A stretch of DNA of 64,000 bases, from assembly GCF_018967865.2 (NCBI RefSeq), contig NZ_JAHLZY020000001.1:3224001-3288000 (forward strand), read 5' to 3'. Below the pieces are notes generated by a model. It made no database searches. It was not told the origin of the DNA and worked only from the letters and a program-made list of their open reading frames with translations. Shown here piece by piece: positions 37,560 through 45,882 of the stretch. Source of the stretch: Hymenobacter siberiensis. Lineage in GTDB: Bacteria; Bacteroidota; Bacteroidia; Cytophagales; Hymenobacteraceae. Numbering within the stretch: position 1 is the first letter of the stretch; each line of letters starts with the position of its first letter. Both the position numbers and the translations under genes were made by a program.

Positions 37560-40010
37560 ATGGATTTTCGATACGGCAAGATTTCTTTTGCGCTGATTTC
37601 TGCGCTATTGCTATGCCCCCGGGTGGGCAGCGCTCAAACCCCGGCCCCACTGTGGCAGCCAGCCCCGGCCGCCCGCAATGGCGACATGGCCCCGAAAACC
37701 TCCGGCAGCTGATTTATCCTCGATGCCACGCAGCTGGACGCCCGCCTGGCCAGTGCGCCTTCCGAAACCAGCCCCGCCGCCGCCGTCACCCTGGAACTGC
37801 CCTACCCCGACGGCACGCTGCACCGCTTCGCCCTCACCAAAGCGCCGGTGATGGCCCCCGCGCTGGCGGCCCGTTATCCGCAGCTGGCCACCTACGCCGG
37901 GCACGGGCTCGACGAGCCCACCGCCTCAGTGCGCCTCGAAACCTCACCCGCCGGAATACACGCCCAGGTGCTTAATCTCACCAGCACCCTCGTTATCGAA
38001 GCCGACCCCGGTACCGCCAACCGCTACCAGAGCCACTCCGACGCGCTGCCGGAGTTTGCCTGCGGGGCCTTGCCGGTGCCCGGCCGGGTGCAACGGCCCG
38101 CCGGGGGCACCGCGCCCACCCCACCCGCGCCATATGGCAGCCAATTGCGCGTGCTGCGGCTGGCCATGGCCGCCACCGGCGAGTACACCCAGCAGCTGGG
38201 TGGCAACACCATGGCCAATGCCCTAGCCAGCATGGTAACACTGGTGAATTCCCTGAACGCGGTGTATGAGCGCGACCTGGCCGTGCGCCTGCAGCTGGTA
38301 GGCAACAACGACCAGCTCATTTTCACCGATGCCACCACCGACCCTTATACCAACAACAACCTCGCAAGCTTGCTGACTGAGAACCAAAGTAAGATAGACC
38401 AAGTCATTGGCTCCGGCAACTACGAACTGGGCCATGTGCTGGGCTACCGCAGCGGCGGCTACTCGGGCGTGGCTTACGTAGATGTGACTTGCTACGACCC
38501 GTACAAAGCCAGCGGCGCTTCCACCGGGAGCTCAGCGGCCCTGATGGCCACCGTGGTAATCCACGAAATAGGCCACCAGCTCGGCTCCGAGCATACATTT
38601 AATGGCGACCAGGGCAATTGCGGCGGCGGTAACCGCAGCCTCACGCTGGCCTTCGAGCCGGGTGCGGGCAACACCATCATGTCGTACGACTCGCGCTGCG
38701 CCCCCGACAACGTGGGCGCGGGCATCGACTATTTTCACGCCGGCAGCCTGAGTACCATCGTGCCCAGCCTAAACTGCGGCAGCTTCACGACCACCGGCAA
38801 CCAGCCGCCCAGCCTGAGCGTGCCGGCCAGCAACACCTACACCATTCCGCAGGGCACCCCCTTCACCCTCGCCGGCAACGGCACCGACCCCAACGGCGAC
38901 GTCCTCACCTATTCCTGGGAAGAGCTGGACATAGGCAATGCCAGCGGCCTGGCCGGTGCGGCCACCGATGCTTCGGGTCCGCCGCTGTTTCGCAGCTTTG
39001 CGCCCGAGACCAGCCCGGCCCGCACGTTTCCCAACCTGACATCGCTGCTGGCCAACACGGCCTCGCTGGGCGAAATACTGCCCCAGGTGGCTCGCACCCT
39101 CAATTTCCGCCTCACGGCGCGCGACAACCACAGCGGCGTGACGGGGGCCAACGTGACCATGGCCGTGGCCTCGGCCGGACCCTTTGCCGTGACGGCCCCC
39201 GGCGCGGCTCTCACGGCGGCTGCCGGCAGCACCTACACCCTCACATGGAGCGTGTTGGGCACCGACCAGGCCCCAGTGAGCTGCCCCAATGTGCAGGCAC
39301 TTTTCTCGACTGATGGGGGCCTGACCTTCCCCACCGTGCTGCTGGCCAGCACGCCCAACGATGGCATCCAATCGGTGCAGCTCCCCAATGTGAATACGAC
39401 CCAGGGTCGCATCAAAATTCAGGCGCTGAACAACGTGTTTTTTGCCATCAATAATGCCAACATTACCCTGGCAGGCCCCTTGTCCGTGGAGCTGACTGCC
39501 TTCACGGCCGAAGCCCACGGCCCCACGGCGTACCTGAGCTGGCACACGGCTTCGGAGAAAAACAACGCTGGCTTTGCCATCGAGACTTCTGCCGATGGCA
39601 CGATTTTCCGCCGCCTGGGCTGGGTACCCGGCCCGGGCAGCAGCAGCACGCCCCGCAGCTATCAGTTCGACGATGTGGCCCTGGCCACCTACCCCGGCCC
39701 CACGGTGTACTACCGCTTGCGCCAGGTGGACAACAACGGCCCCGAAAGCCTGTCGCCGGTACGCGCCGTGCACGTGCCCGCCAGCGCGGTGGCCCGGCTG
39801 CAGATGTGGCCCAATCCGGCCGCTGGCACGGTTACGGTGACGGGCCTTGTAGCCGGCCAGCTGGTGCTGGTGCTGGATTTGTCCGGCCGGGTGCGCCTAT
39901 CAGCTATGCAAGCCGACAGCAGTACGCTTCGGCTGGAGCTGGCGGCCCTTGCGCCGGGCCTATACGTGGTGCGCGGCAACGGCACCACCGTGCGCCTGGT
40001 GGTTAACTAA
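37560..40010 (+). pseudogene. T9SS-exported metzincin metalloprotease with one in-frame TGA
   Basis: The frame starts at 37560 with a signal peptide (SALLLCPRVGSAQ) and runs to 40010, interrupted only by TGA at 37710-37712 (codon 51). After the stop the sequence still reads as the same protein, 765 more codons, in the same frame. The catalytic motif is HEIGHQLGSEHTF (metzincin HExxHxxGxxH), with reprolysin-like context. A fibronectin-like module (PLSVELTAFTAEAHG) and a type A T9SS domain (RLQMWPNPAAGTVTV ... LAPGLYVVR) end it. The codon before TGA is Ser in a low-complexity stretch, so the original residue is likely Trp (TGG). A restart at an internal ATG is possible but would lose the signal peptide. 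Confidence 0.85.
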
Positions 40011-40040
40011 TTGGTTATCAATCAACAATTAGCTGAAATA

Positions 40041-40166
40041 TAGTGGTGCGACGACCAAAAAGTCGTCGCACCACTAAACCCTTCCGTCACCGTGGTCTAA
40101 TCCAGCGTGGTACGACAACTAAAAAGTTGTCGTACCACGCTGGATTAGACCACGGTGACGGAAGGG
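40041..40166. repeat. Twin hairpins, including a perfect 42-bp-arm palindrome
   Basis: First hairpin: 15-bp arms 40041-40055 and 40062-40076 (TAGTGGTGCGACGAC). Second: perfect 42-bp arms 40079-40120 and 40125-40166 with an AAAA loop. The inner ends of the two hairpins are alike but differ at paired positions on both sides (G/C swapped with A/T) with pairing kept. The region is non-coding. Confidence 0.95.
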
Positions 40167-40211
40167 AAGGCATGGCCTGCTTTTTTCTATGCTACCGACG
40201 CGGCCAGTCAG

Positions 40212-40349
40212 CTACCTGAGTCGCTTATCAGAATCGGGTTTGAAGTCGCTCTCGCCAGCTTGCGCAAACTCTCTGATAGTAAGGAATGCAAAAACAATAA
40301 ACGCGGGAACCACCAAAAGAGTAAACAGTAAAATATCGGCGTTGTCCAT
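40212..40349 (-). CDS. Small membrane protein B (45 aa)
   Basis: 45 residues: one membrane segment (ILLFTLLVVPAFIVFAFL), then a polar, acidic/basic tail ending SDKRLR. The start codon lies one base after the stop of the 59-residue gene upstream, so the two are translationally coupled. No family is recognised, and it is too short for routine gene callers. Orientation and coupling are the main support; without homologues it remains tentative. Confidence 0.6.
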   Translation of the reverse strand: MDNADILLFTLLVVPAFIVFAFLTIREFAQAGESDFKPDSDKRLR

Positions 40350-40350
40350 G

Positions 40351-40530
40351 TTATTGTTGTTTTTTCAAGTTGAAGTATACCAGAAACAGCAACATGGTTG
40401 GGGGCCACAACCCAATAAATAGCGCCCGGTCATGGTCCTTCAAAACCAGGTAGTAGTACTCCGACACGAATATCAAAAACACGACTAGAAACAGAATAAG
40501 CAATTCTGATAGTTTGAATTTTCTTAGCAT
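40351..40530 (-). CDS. Small membrane protein A (59 aa)
   Basis: 59 residues: MLRKFKLSE, a first membrane segment (LLILFLVVFLIFV), a loop with SEYYYLVLKDHDR, a second segment (ALFIGLWPPTMLLFLVYF) and a basic tail (NLKKQQ). The region is A/T-rich compared with neighbours. Read with the 45-residue gene, it looks like a small two-gene membrane unit of unknown function. Both codons and the single-base coupling suggest real genes rather than chance frames. Confidence 0.62.
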   Translation of the reverse strand: MLRKFKLSELLILFLVVFLIFVSEYYYLVLKDHDRALFIGLWPPTMLLFLVYFNLKKQQ

Positions 40531-40785
40531 TCCCTTCTGAAAAATGATGATTTATTGCCAGTTTCTTGCCAGTTACGTCATTGCAAATAGCACACCTATC
40601 TCAAGCCACGCTCGCCTGGGATTGTTTCTGAAAACCCGTAAGTATCTATAAATTAGTTTCAGCAAGGAGCCTACCCCTGCGTTTATTTTGCTCAACACGC
40701 TAGGCAGTAGTCCTGCTCAGCCCCACCAGCCGAGGTAACAGGGCTTGGGAAATAGTTGGAACAAACCGTGAGCAGGGCCGGCTTA

Positions 40786-41761
40786 TCAAAAATGCACCTG
40801 CTCGGCGCGGCGCAGCCAGGCCTCGTCGATGCCAGCGCCCAGGCCGGTAGCGGAAGCCACCCACCACCGGGTCTGCCGCAAACATGAGCGGGGTATCGAA
40901 ATCGCAGTGCTGGATGGCCGGGTTGCTGAAGGCCAAGTGGGCGGCGGCCGTCATACCGAGGCGCGATTCGAGGAAGCCGCCCACTTGCAACGTGAGGCCG
41001 GCGGCCTGGCCCAGCTGCGCTATTTTTTGCGCCCGATGGAAGCCCGAGGACTTGCCCAGCTTGATATTCAGCATCTGGCAGGCTTGCAGCTGGATAAGGC
41101 GGGCCGCGTCGTGCTCGTCGCCGCAGCTTTCGGCGGCCATGATTGGAATGGGCGAGGCCGCCCGCACCCGGCCAGGGGCTGAAGCACGGCAATGGCGTTA
41201 TCGGCCGTCGCCCAGCCCTGGTTGGCGTCGATGCGCAGCGGGTGCGCGGGACCAATGCCCGCCCAGCTTCACTTTGATGGCCGGGAAGCCCTCCCGCTGA
41301 AAGCGCACGGCATCGGCCTGCATTTTGGCGGGCGGGCCGAGGCTCACGGTCATGTCGGTGGTGAGAACTTTGTCGTTTTTCCCACCCAGGAATTCATAGA
41401 GCAGCTGGCCCGCGTGCTGGGCCGCGGTGTCGTGCCAGGCAATATCGAAAGCGCTTTTGATGCTGCTGTTGCCGTAAATGATGCGGTCCAGCTCGGCGAG
41501 GTTACCGGCAAAATCCAGCGCATCGCGGCCCATGAGCGCGGGGGCAAAATACTGCCCCACGATGAATCAGATGTCCACGCTCTCGCCGCTAATGGTGAGG
41601 AAGGGGCTGCACTCACCGTAGCCGACGTGGCCATCGGCCGTGCGCAGGACCACAATGATATTCTCCACCGCCAGCAGCGGCCCGAGGGAAATCACGAACG
41701 GCTCGCGCAGCGGCACCAGCAGCCTATAGATACTGATGGCTTGCAGAGTGGTACCGGACAT
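40786..41761 (-). pseudogene. Dipeptide epimerase (enolase superfamily), disrupted
   Basis: Fragments in order match Ala-Glu dipeptide epimerases: IYRLLVPLREPFVISLG, GYGECSPF, then TGA (41567-41569) in frame, then FIVGQYFAPALMG, SAFDIAWHD, KVKLGGHWSR, a missing stretch, RIDANQGWAT, another deletion, ESCGDEHDAARL, LNIKLGKSSGFHRA, and GGFLESRLGM...FDTPLMFAADPVVGG, with a final deletion and shift before GAGIDEAWLRRAEQVHF. Several deletions shorten it well below the usual length (about 365 residues), so this is real decay, not sequencing noise. The catalytic lysine/aspartate set is partly lost. Confidence 0.85.
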
Positions 41762-41848
41762 GGGGCAAATGACGGGGCCGGAGCGGGATAAAGCAACCCT
41801 GCGGTTTTGCGCTTTCGGAGTTTCCCTGCTGGCACCCTGCTGGCGCGA

Positions 41849-41917
41849 CCGGGTGGGCGGGAACGAAACAGGGCACCCCGTGTGGTACCCTGTTTTGGTT
41901 TTTGGGGTGGCTGACCT
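41849..41917. repeat. 69-bp duplicated palindromic sequence (copy 1)
   Basis: Nearly the same 69-bp sequence occurs again at 42654-42722. The core AAACAGGGCACCCC... forms a hairpin with one mismatch here; the flanking TGGGCGGGAA and TTTTTGGGGTGGCTGACCT parts are shared too. It could be a duplicated terminator. Confidence 0.8.
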
Positions 41918-41962
41918 TTGCTGAAGCGTACTAGCCAAGGCTACTTACTGTTTGGTAAAGTC

Positions 41963-42301
41963 TCAGGCGAGTACGGCCGGCAAATCGGCAGGTTGGACCA
42001 TTCCCTCCAGTACCAAGCCCGTGGTGCAGGAACAAGTATTGCAAACCATGCCAGCATTTTTGACGCTAGCAGAAGGCTGATGCAGCGTTAGGCCCTGCTG
42101 GGCCAAGTAGGTTTGGGCCGCAGTTATGAGTTGTTGGGTGCCCTGAGCTTGGCCCCAACGGTCGGCACATTGGGTTTGGGCGTAGCACACCGCCACCAAA
42201 TTGGGGTCAGGGTCTTGTTTTTCGGAGGTGCAACTCACGGCTGCCATAGCGCACAGGCTGCCGAGCAGCCAATAAGCAAATCGAGTGGGTTTCGAGTCCA
42301 T
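41963..42301 (-). CDS. Small lipoprotein, Cys-rich C-terminus
   Basis: 112 residues with a lipoprotein signal (LCAMAAVSCTSE; Cys ~24). The mature part contains YAQTQCADRWGQAQG and a C-terminal CNTCSC cluster, which could bind a metal or form disulfides. No family is recognised. It may be secreted to the outer membrane. The region is bounded by the 69-bp repeat copies. Confidence 0.68.
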   Translation of the reverse strand: MDSKPTRFAYWLLGSLCAMAAVSCTSEKQDPDPNLVAVCYAQTQCADRWGQAQGTQQLITAAQTYLAQQGLTLHQPSASVKNAGMVCNTCSCTTGLVLEGMVQPADLPAVLA

Positions 42302-42440
42302 AAAAAAAAGAGGTAAGGCGTTCTATCTCGTTGACTTGCGAAGCAGCCTGAAAGTTGCACGTCGGTTTTTATTTAGGCACCAACTGGCATCCAATATACT
42401 TAAAAAGCCTTTTTTACTTGGATGTAATATTTCAAGAAGG

Positions 42441-42533
42441 TTACGCAACCGGTGCCTCCCCCTTCCCCGCCCCAGCCGCCGCCACGTTCACGCGCACCTC
42501 GCCGAAGCTGACGGGCAACACCAGGCTGGGACC
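42441..42533 (-). pseudogene. Remnant of the GH31 C-terminus
   Basis: Minus-strand translation reads PSLVLPVSFGEVRVNVAAAG...KGEAPVA then TAA, almost the same as the last residues of the GH31 gene at 43185 (PSLVVPVSFGEVRVNVVASG...KGEVPVV). No other part of a GH31 gene remains on this side. It is the tail of a duplicated or deleted copy. Confidence 0.75.
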
Positions 42534-42653
42534 AAAAGCGGCACCAGCAGCAGCCAAGCCCTGTATGCCACCACTGATGCCTGCAAGTACCAGGACTACG
42601 TGACGGACACGCCCGCCCCGCCCGCCGCCCCGGGGCCGCCCCAGGTGTAGCGG

Positions 42654-42722
42654 CCGGGTGGGCGGGAATGAAACAGGGCACCCCGTGGGGTGCCCTGTTT
42701 TGGTTTGTGGGGTGGTTGACCT
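42654..42722. repeat. 69-bp duplicated palindromic sequence (copy 2)
   Basis: Perfect palindrome AAACAGGGCACCCC-GT-GGGGTGCCCTGTTT (42671-42700) within a sequence shared with 41849-41917. With the TTTT following, it can act as a terminator for either strand. The copies are separated by the small lipoprotein gene and the GH31 remnant. Confidence 0.82.
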
Positions 42723-42759
42723 AATTCCTTTTTTCTACCAAATAGACCCATTTGGCAGC

Positions 42760-43137
42760 CTATGCAAGAGAGATTTCGCGAAAATCAAATTCGTCGCAAA
42801 CCAGATAGAAATAAGAATCCCGATGTTCGGCAATTCCTTCTGGCTGCACACGGTTGGGTGCAAAATCGAAAATCAATTTACTGCCCCATCGTTCCGCAGC
42901 AAAGGACTCTACCACCGTTGGCGTCATTTGCTCAGTGGCAATAAGACGAAACTCGTGAACCTTCTGAAAGGTCATTTCCAAATAAACCCACGCATCGTCT
43001 TGAAGCAGGGACATACAGTCTAACACAACTTTTATAGTTGGGGCAATTGCAGATGGCAAGAAGCAAAATGACACATCGCGCAACACAGCATCATGCAGTT
43101 CGCCATACTCTGTAAAAAAGTCTGTTAAGTTTTTCAT
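42760..43137 (-). CDS. Hypothetical protein, low GC
   Basis: 125 residues starting MKNLTDFFTEYGELHDAVLR, containing DCMSLLQDDAWVYLEM, an internal Thr/Glu-rich part and ending YFYLVCDEFDFREISLA. No signal peptide or membrane segment. I do not recognise the family, although size and composition resemble small immunity or accessory proteins. Base composition is clearly more A/T-rich than neighbours, suggesting acquisition. It lies between the GH31 gene and a remnant of a GH31 tail, so it was probably inserted or captured during a duplication event. Confidence 0.7.
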   Translation of the reverse strand: MKNLTDFFTEYGELHDAVLRDVSFCFLPSAIAPTIKVVLDCMSLLQDDAWVYLEMTFQKVHEFRLIATEQMTPTVVESFAAERWGSKLIFDFAPNRVQPEGIAEHRDSYFYLVCDEFDFREISLA

Positions 43138-43184
43138 TTCCTTAAGAGAGAAGGATAGATAAGTATAAAACCCCGCGCCATCGT

Positions 43185-45659
43185 TTACACAACCGGCACC
43201 TCCCCCTTCCCCGACCCACTCGCCACCACGTTCACGCGCACCTCGCCGAAGCTGACGGGCACCACGAGGCTGGGCAGGGTGAGGCCCGTTTCCAGGGTGG
43301 CGTCGGTGACGGGGGCGGGCTGGCCGTCGGCGGTGACGGCAATGGCGCCGGCCACGCCGTGCAGCACCACGCGGTAGGTGGCGTAGCTGGGCGCGTAGTC
43401 GCCTTCGATGGCCTGGGTGAGGACGAGGTCGGTGGCGGAGCCGGTGACGGTGAAGCGGCGCACGGTTTTGTGGCCTTCGAGGTAGGCGTAGCCTTCGCCG
43501 CCGTCGTCGTAGAGGACGCTCTCGGCGGTGCCGTTTTTGTAGTACACGTGCAGGGTGAGCTCGGTGACGGGGGTTTCGCCCACGTACTGCATCACCGGCT
43601 GCATGGGCACCACCGCGCCGGCCTTGATGAAGAGCGGAATGCGGGTGAGGTCGGCCGCCGCCCACACTTCGCTGCCGCCGGTCTGGGGCGTGTCGGTCCA
43701 GTAGTAGAACCAGTCGCCGCGGGGCAGGTACATCCAACGGCCATCGGCACCGGGCTGGGTGATGGGGCAGATGAGCAGGTTGTCACCGAGGCCGAACTCG
43801 GCCATGCGCAGGTAGGTTTCGGTGTCGTTCTGGTCCAGAAAGGTGAGCGGGCGTAGCATGGGCGTACCCTTGGTGGCGTACTGCCAGAAGGCGGTGTACA
43901 TGTAGGGCAGCAGGCGGTAGCGCAGCTCGATGAATGAGCGCACGACGTCCGTCACGGCATCGCCGAAGCTCCAGGGCTCCTGGTCGCCGTGGTCGCCGGA
44001 GCTATGGGTGCGGAAAAACGGGTGGAAGGCCCCCAGGGCAATCCAGCGGGCGTAGAGCTCGCCGGTGGGCGTGTCCACGAAGCCGCCGATGTCGCTACCG
44101 ATGAAACTGAAACCCGAGATGCTCAGGCGCTGGCACTGGATGTTGGCCAGCCAGAGGTGCTCCCAGCTGGCAATGTTGTCGCCGGTCCAGCCCGAGGAGT
44201 AGCGCTGGCCGCCGCTGTAGGTGCTGCGCGTGATGGTGAAGGGCCGATTGGGGTAGCTGAAGCGCTTCACGCCATCGTTGGTGGCGCGGGCCATCTGCAT
44301 GCCGTAGATGTTGTGGGCCTTCGAGTGCGAGGCCGAGTGGCCGTCGTAGTCGAAGCGCACATCGGGCGGGAAAGTGCCTTTTTCGAACACCGCCGGCTCG
44401 TTCATGTCGTTCCACACGCCTTTCACGCCGATATCCTGAATCAATTCCTGAAACAGGCCGGCCCACCACTCGCGCACGCGGGGCGCGGTGAAATCGGGGA
44501 AGTTGCAGAGGCCGGGCCACACCGAGCCCTTCATCAGCGGGCCATCGGCGCGGCGGCAGAAGTAGTCGTTGGCCACGCCCTCCTTATACACCGAATACTC
44601 GGGGTCAATCTTGATACCGGGGTCGATGATAACAATGGTTTTGAAGCCCTCAGCGGCCAGCTCCTGCACCATGCGCTTGGGCTCGGGGAAGTGCTGCTTG
44701 CTCCAGGTGAAGCAGCGGTAGCCCTCCATGTAGTCGATGTCGAGATAGAGGGCATCGCAGGGAATCTGGCGGTCGCGCAGGCCCGAGGAAATTTCCTTCA
44801 CGTTGCTCTCCGGGAAGTAGCTCCATTTGCACTGGTGGTAGCCCAGCGTCCAGAGGGGCGGCAGCTCGGGCGGGCAGGTGAGCAGGGTGTAATCCTGGGT
44901 CACCTCCATGAGCGTGGGGCCGTAGATGAAGTAGTAGTTCAGCTCGCCGCCCTGGGCCCAGAAGCTGGTGACGTCGGCGCGCTCGGCGGCGAAATCGAAG
45001 CTGGCCTTGAAGGTATTATCGAAGAAAATGCCGTGCGCGATTTTCTGGTGCAGCACGTGGTAGAACGGGATGTTCTTGTAGAGCGGGTCGGAGCCTTTCA
45101 CGTAGCCGTAGGTGTCGGAGCCCCAATTGGTGAAGCGCTTGCCGCGCAGGTTCATGTTGTCGGGCTTGTCGCCGAGGCCGTAGTAGTGCACGCCGGCGGG
45201 TACCTGCTTGCTCATCTTCACGATATCGTTGCCGGTATCGTAATCGTACTCCCAGTGGAAGCCTTTTTCGTCGTCGCTGAGAATGGTACCGGAGCGGTCG
45301 AGCACGCGGGCCTTCAGGTTTTCCTTCTGCACGATGCAGATGAGGCGCTCGGTGGTGATGCGGTAGTGGTCGGGCTTTTCGCGGAATTCCACCAGGGCCG
45401 GCTCCATGCGCGAGACGGCATCGGCGGGCACGGCGTAGGAGAAATCGGGCGAGAGCGGGCCGTCGGTGAGGTAGCGGAAGCGGATAATCTTGTCGCTGAG
45501 GACGTGCAATAAGAGCCGCACGCCGTTCTGGCAATTGAAGAGGAAGCGGTGGCCGTCGAGCTCGTCGGCCCGGATAATTTCGCCCGGATAATGTTCCTGG
45601 TGGCTTTGCGCCGCCAGGTCGTTTACCATGTAGTTATTTTCCTGAATCGTGGTATCCAT
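43185..45659 (-). CDS. GH31 alpha-glucosidase
   Basis: 824 residues with no signal peptide. N-terminal galactose-mutarotase-like domain (~40-240), then a GH31 (alpha/beta)8 barrel. The catalytic nucleophile is Asp418 in GVWNDMNEPAVF; GDNIASWEHLW carries the second acidic region, followed by the GH31 C-terminal beta domains. The family removes terminal alpha-glucose from maltodextrins and glycogen. The context of GH13, GlgB and a GT-like gene supports alpha-glucan use inside the cell. The tail sequence is echoed by the remnant at 42441. Confidence 0.93.
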   Translation of the reverse strand: MDTTIQENNYMVNDLAAQSHQEHYPGEIIRADELDGHRFLFNCQNGVRLLLHVLSDKIIRFRYLTDGPLSPDFSYAVPADAVSRMEPALVEFREKPDHYRITTERLICIVQKENLKARVLDRSGTILSDDEKGFHWEYDYDTGNDIVKMSKQVPAGVHYYGLGDKPDNMNLRGKRFTNWGSDTYGYVKGSDPLYKNIPFYHVLHQKIAHGIFFDNTFKASFDFAAERADVTSFWAQGGELNYYFIYGPTLMEVTQDYTLLTCPPELPPLWTLGYHQCKWSYFPESNVKEISSGLRDRQIPCDALYLDIDYMEGYRCFTWSKQHFPEPKRMVQELAAEGFKTIVIIDPGIKIDPEYSVYKEGVANDYFCRRADGPLMKGSVWPGLCNFPDFTAPRVREWWAGLFQELIQDIGVKGVWNDMNEPAVFEKGTFPPDVRFDYDGHSASHSKAHNIYGMQMARATNDGVKRFSYPNRPFTITRSTYSGGQRYSSGWTGDNIASWEHLWLANIQCQRLSISGFSFIGSDIGGFVDTPTGELYARWIALGAFHPFFRTHSSGDHGDQEPWSFGDAVTDVVRSFIELRYRLLPYMYTAFWQYATKGTPMLRPLTFLDQNDTETYLRMAEFGLGDNLLICPITQPGADGRWMYLPRGDWFYYWTDTPQTGGSEVWAAADLTRIPLFIKAGAVVPMQPVMQYVGETPVTELTLHVYYKNGTAESVLYDDGGEGYAYLEGHKTVRRFTVTGSATDLVLTQAIEGDYAPSYATYRVVLHGVAGAIAVTADGQPAPVTDATLETGLTLPSLVVPVSFGEVRVNVVASGSGKGEVPVV

Positions 45660-45882
45660 AAAGTAATTCTAAGCAGAAGGCAAAAACCGGGATGAAACCG
45701 GTTAAAAAAAGACCGGCCGGGCCGGCAAGGCACTTATGAAGCATGCAAGTTACTTTTTTCTGCGCCGCACAAACGGGTTTTTTCGGCAAATGCGACCCCG
45801 TTGCCGTAGCATTGGGAGTTAATTCACGGCCAAGCGCTACCCCCAGGGATTGGCCGAATGAATTTCCTTCCCTGCTTTGCCC

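Noticed and set aside
42285..42650. A 121-codon frame on the + strand
   Set aside because: It reads antisense through the GH31 tail remnant and a short A/T-rich region, without a family or ribosome-binding site.
43989..45512. A 507-codon open frame on the + strand opposite the GH31 gene
   Set aside because: Antisense shadow; no motif or signal peptide.
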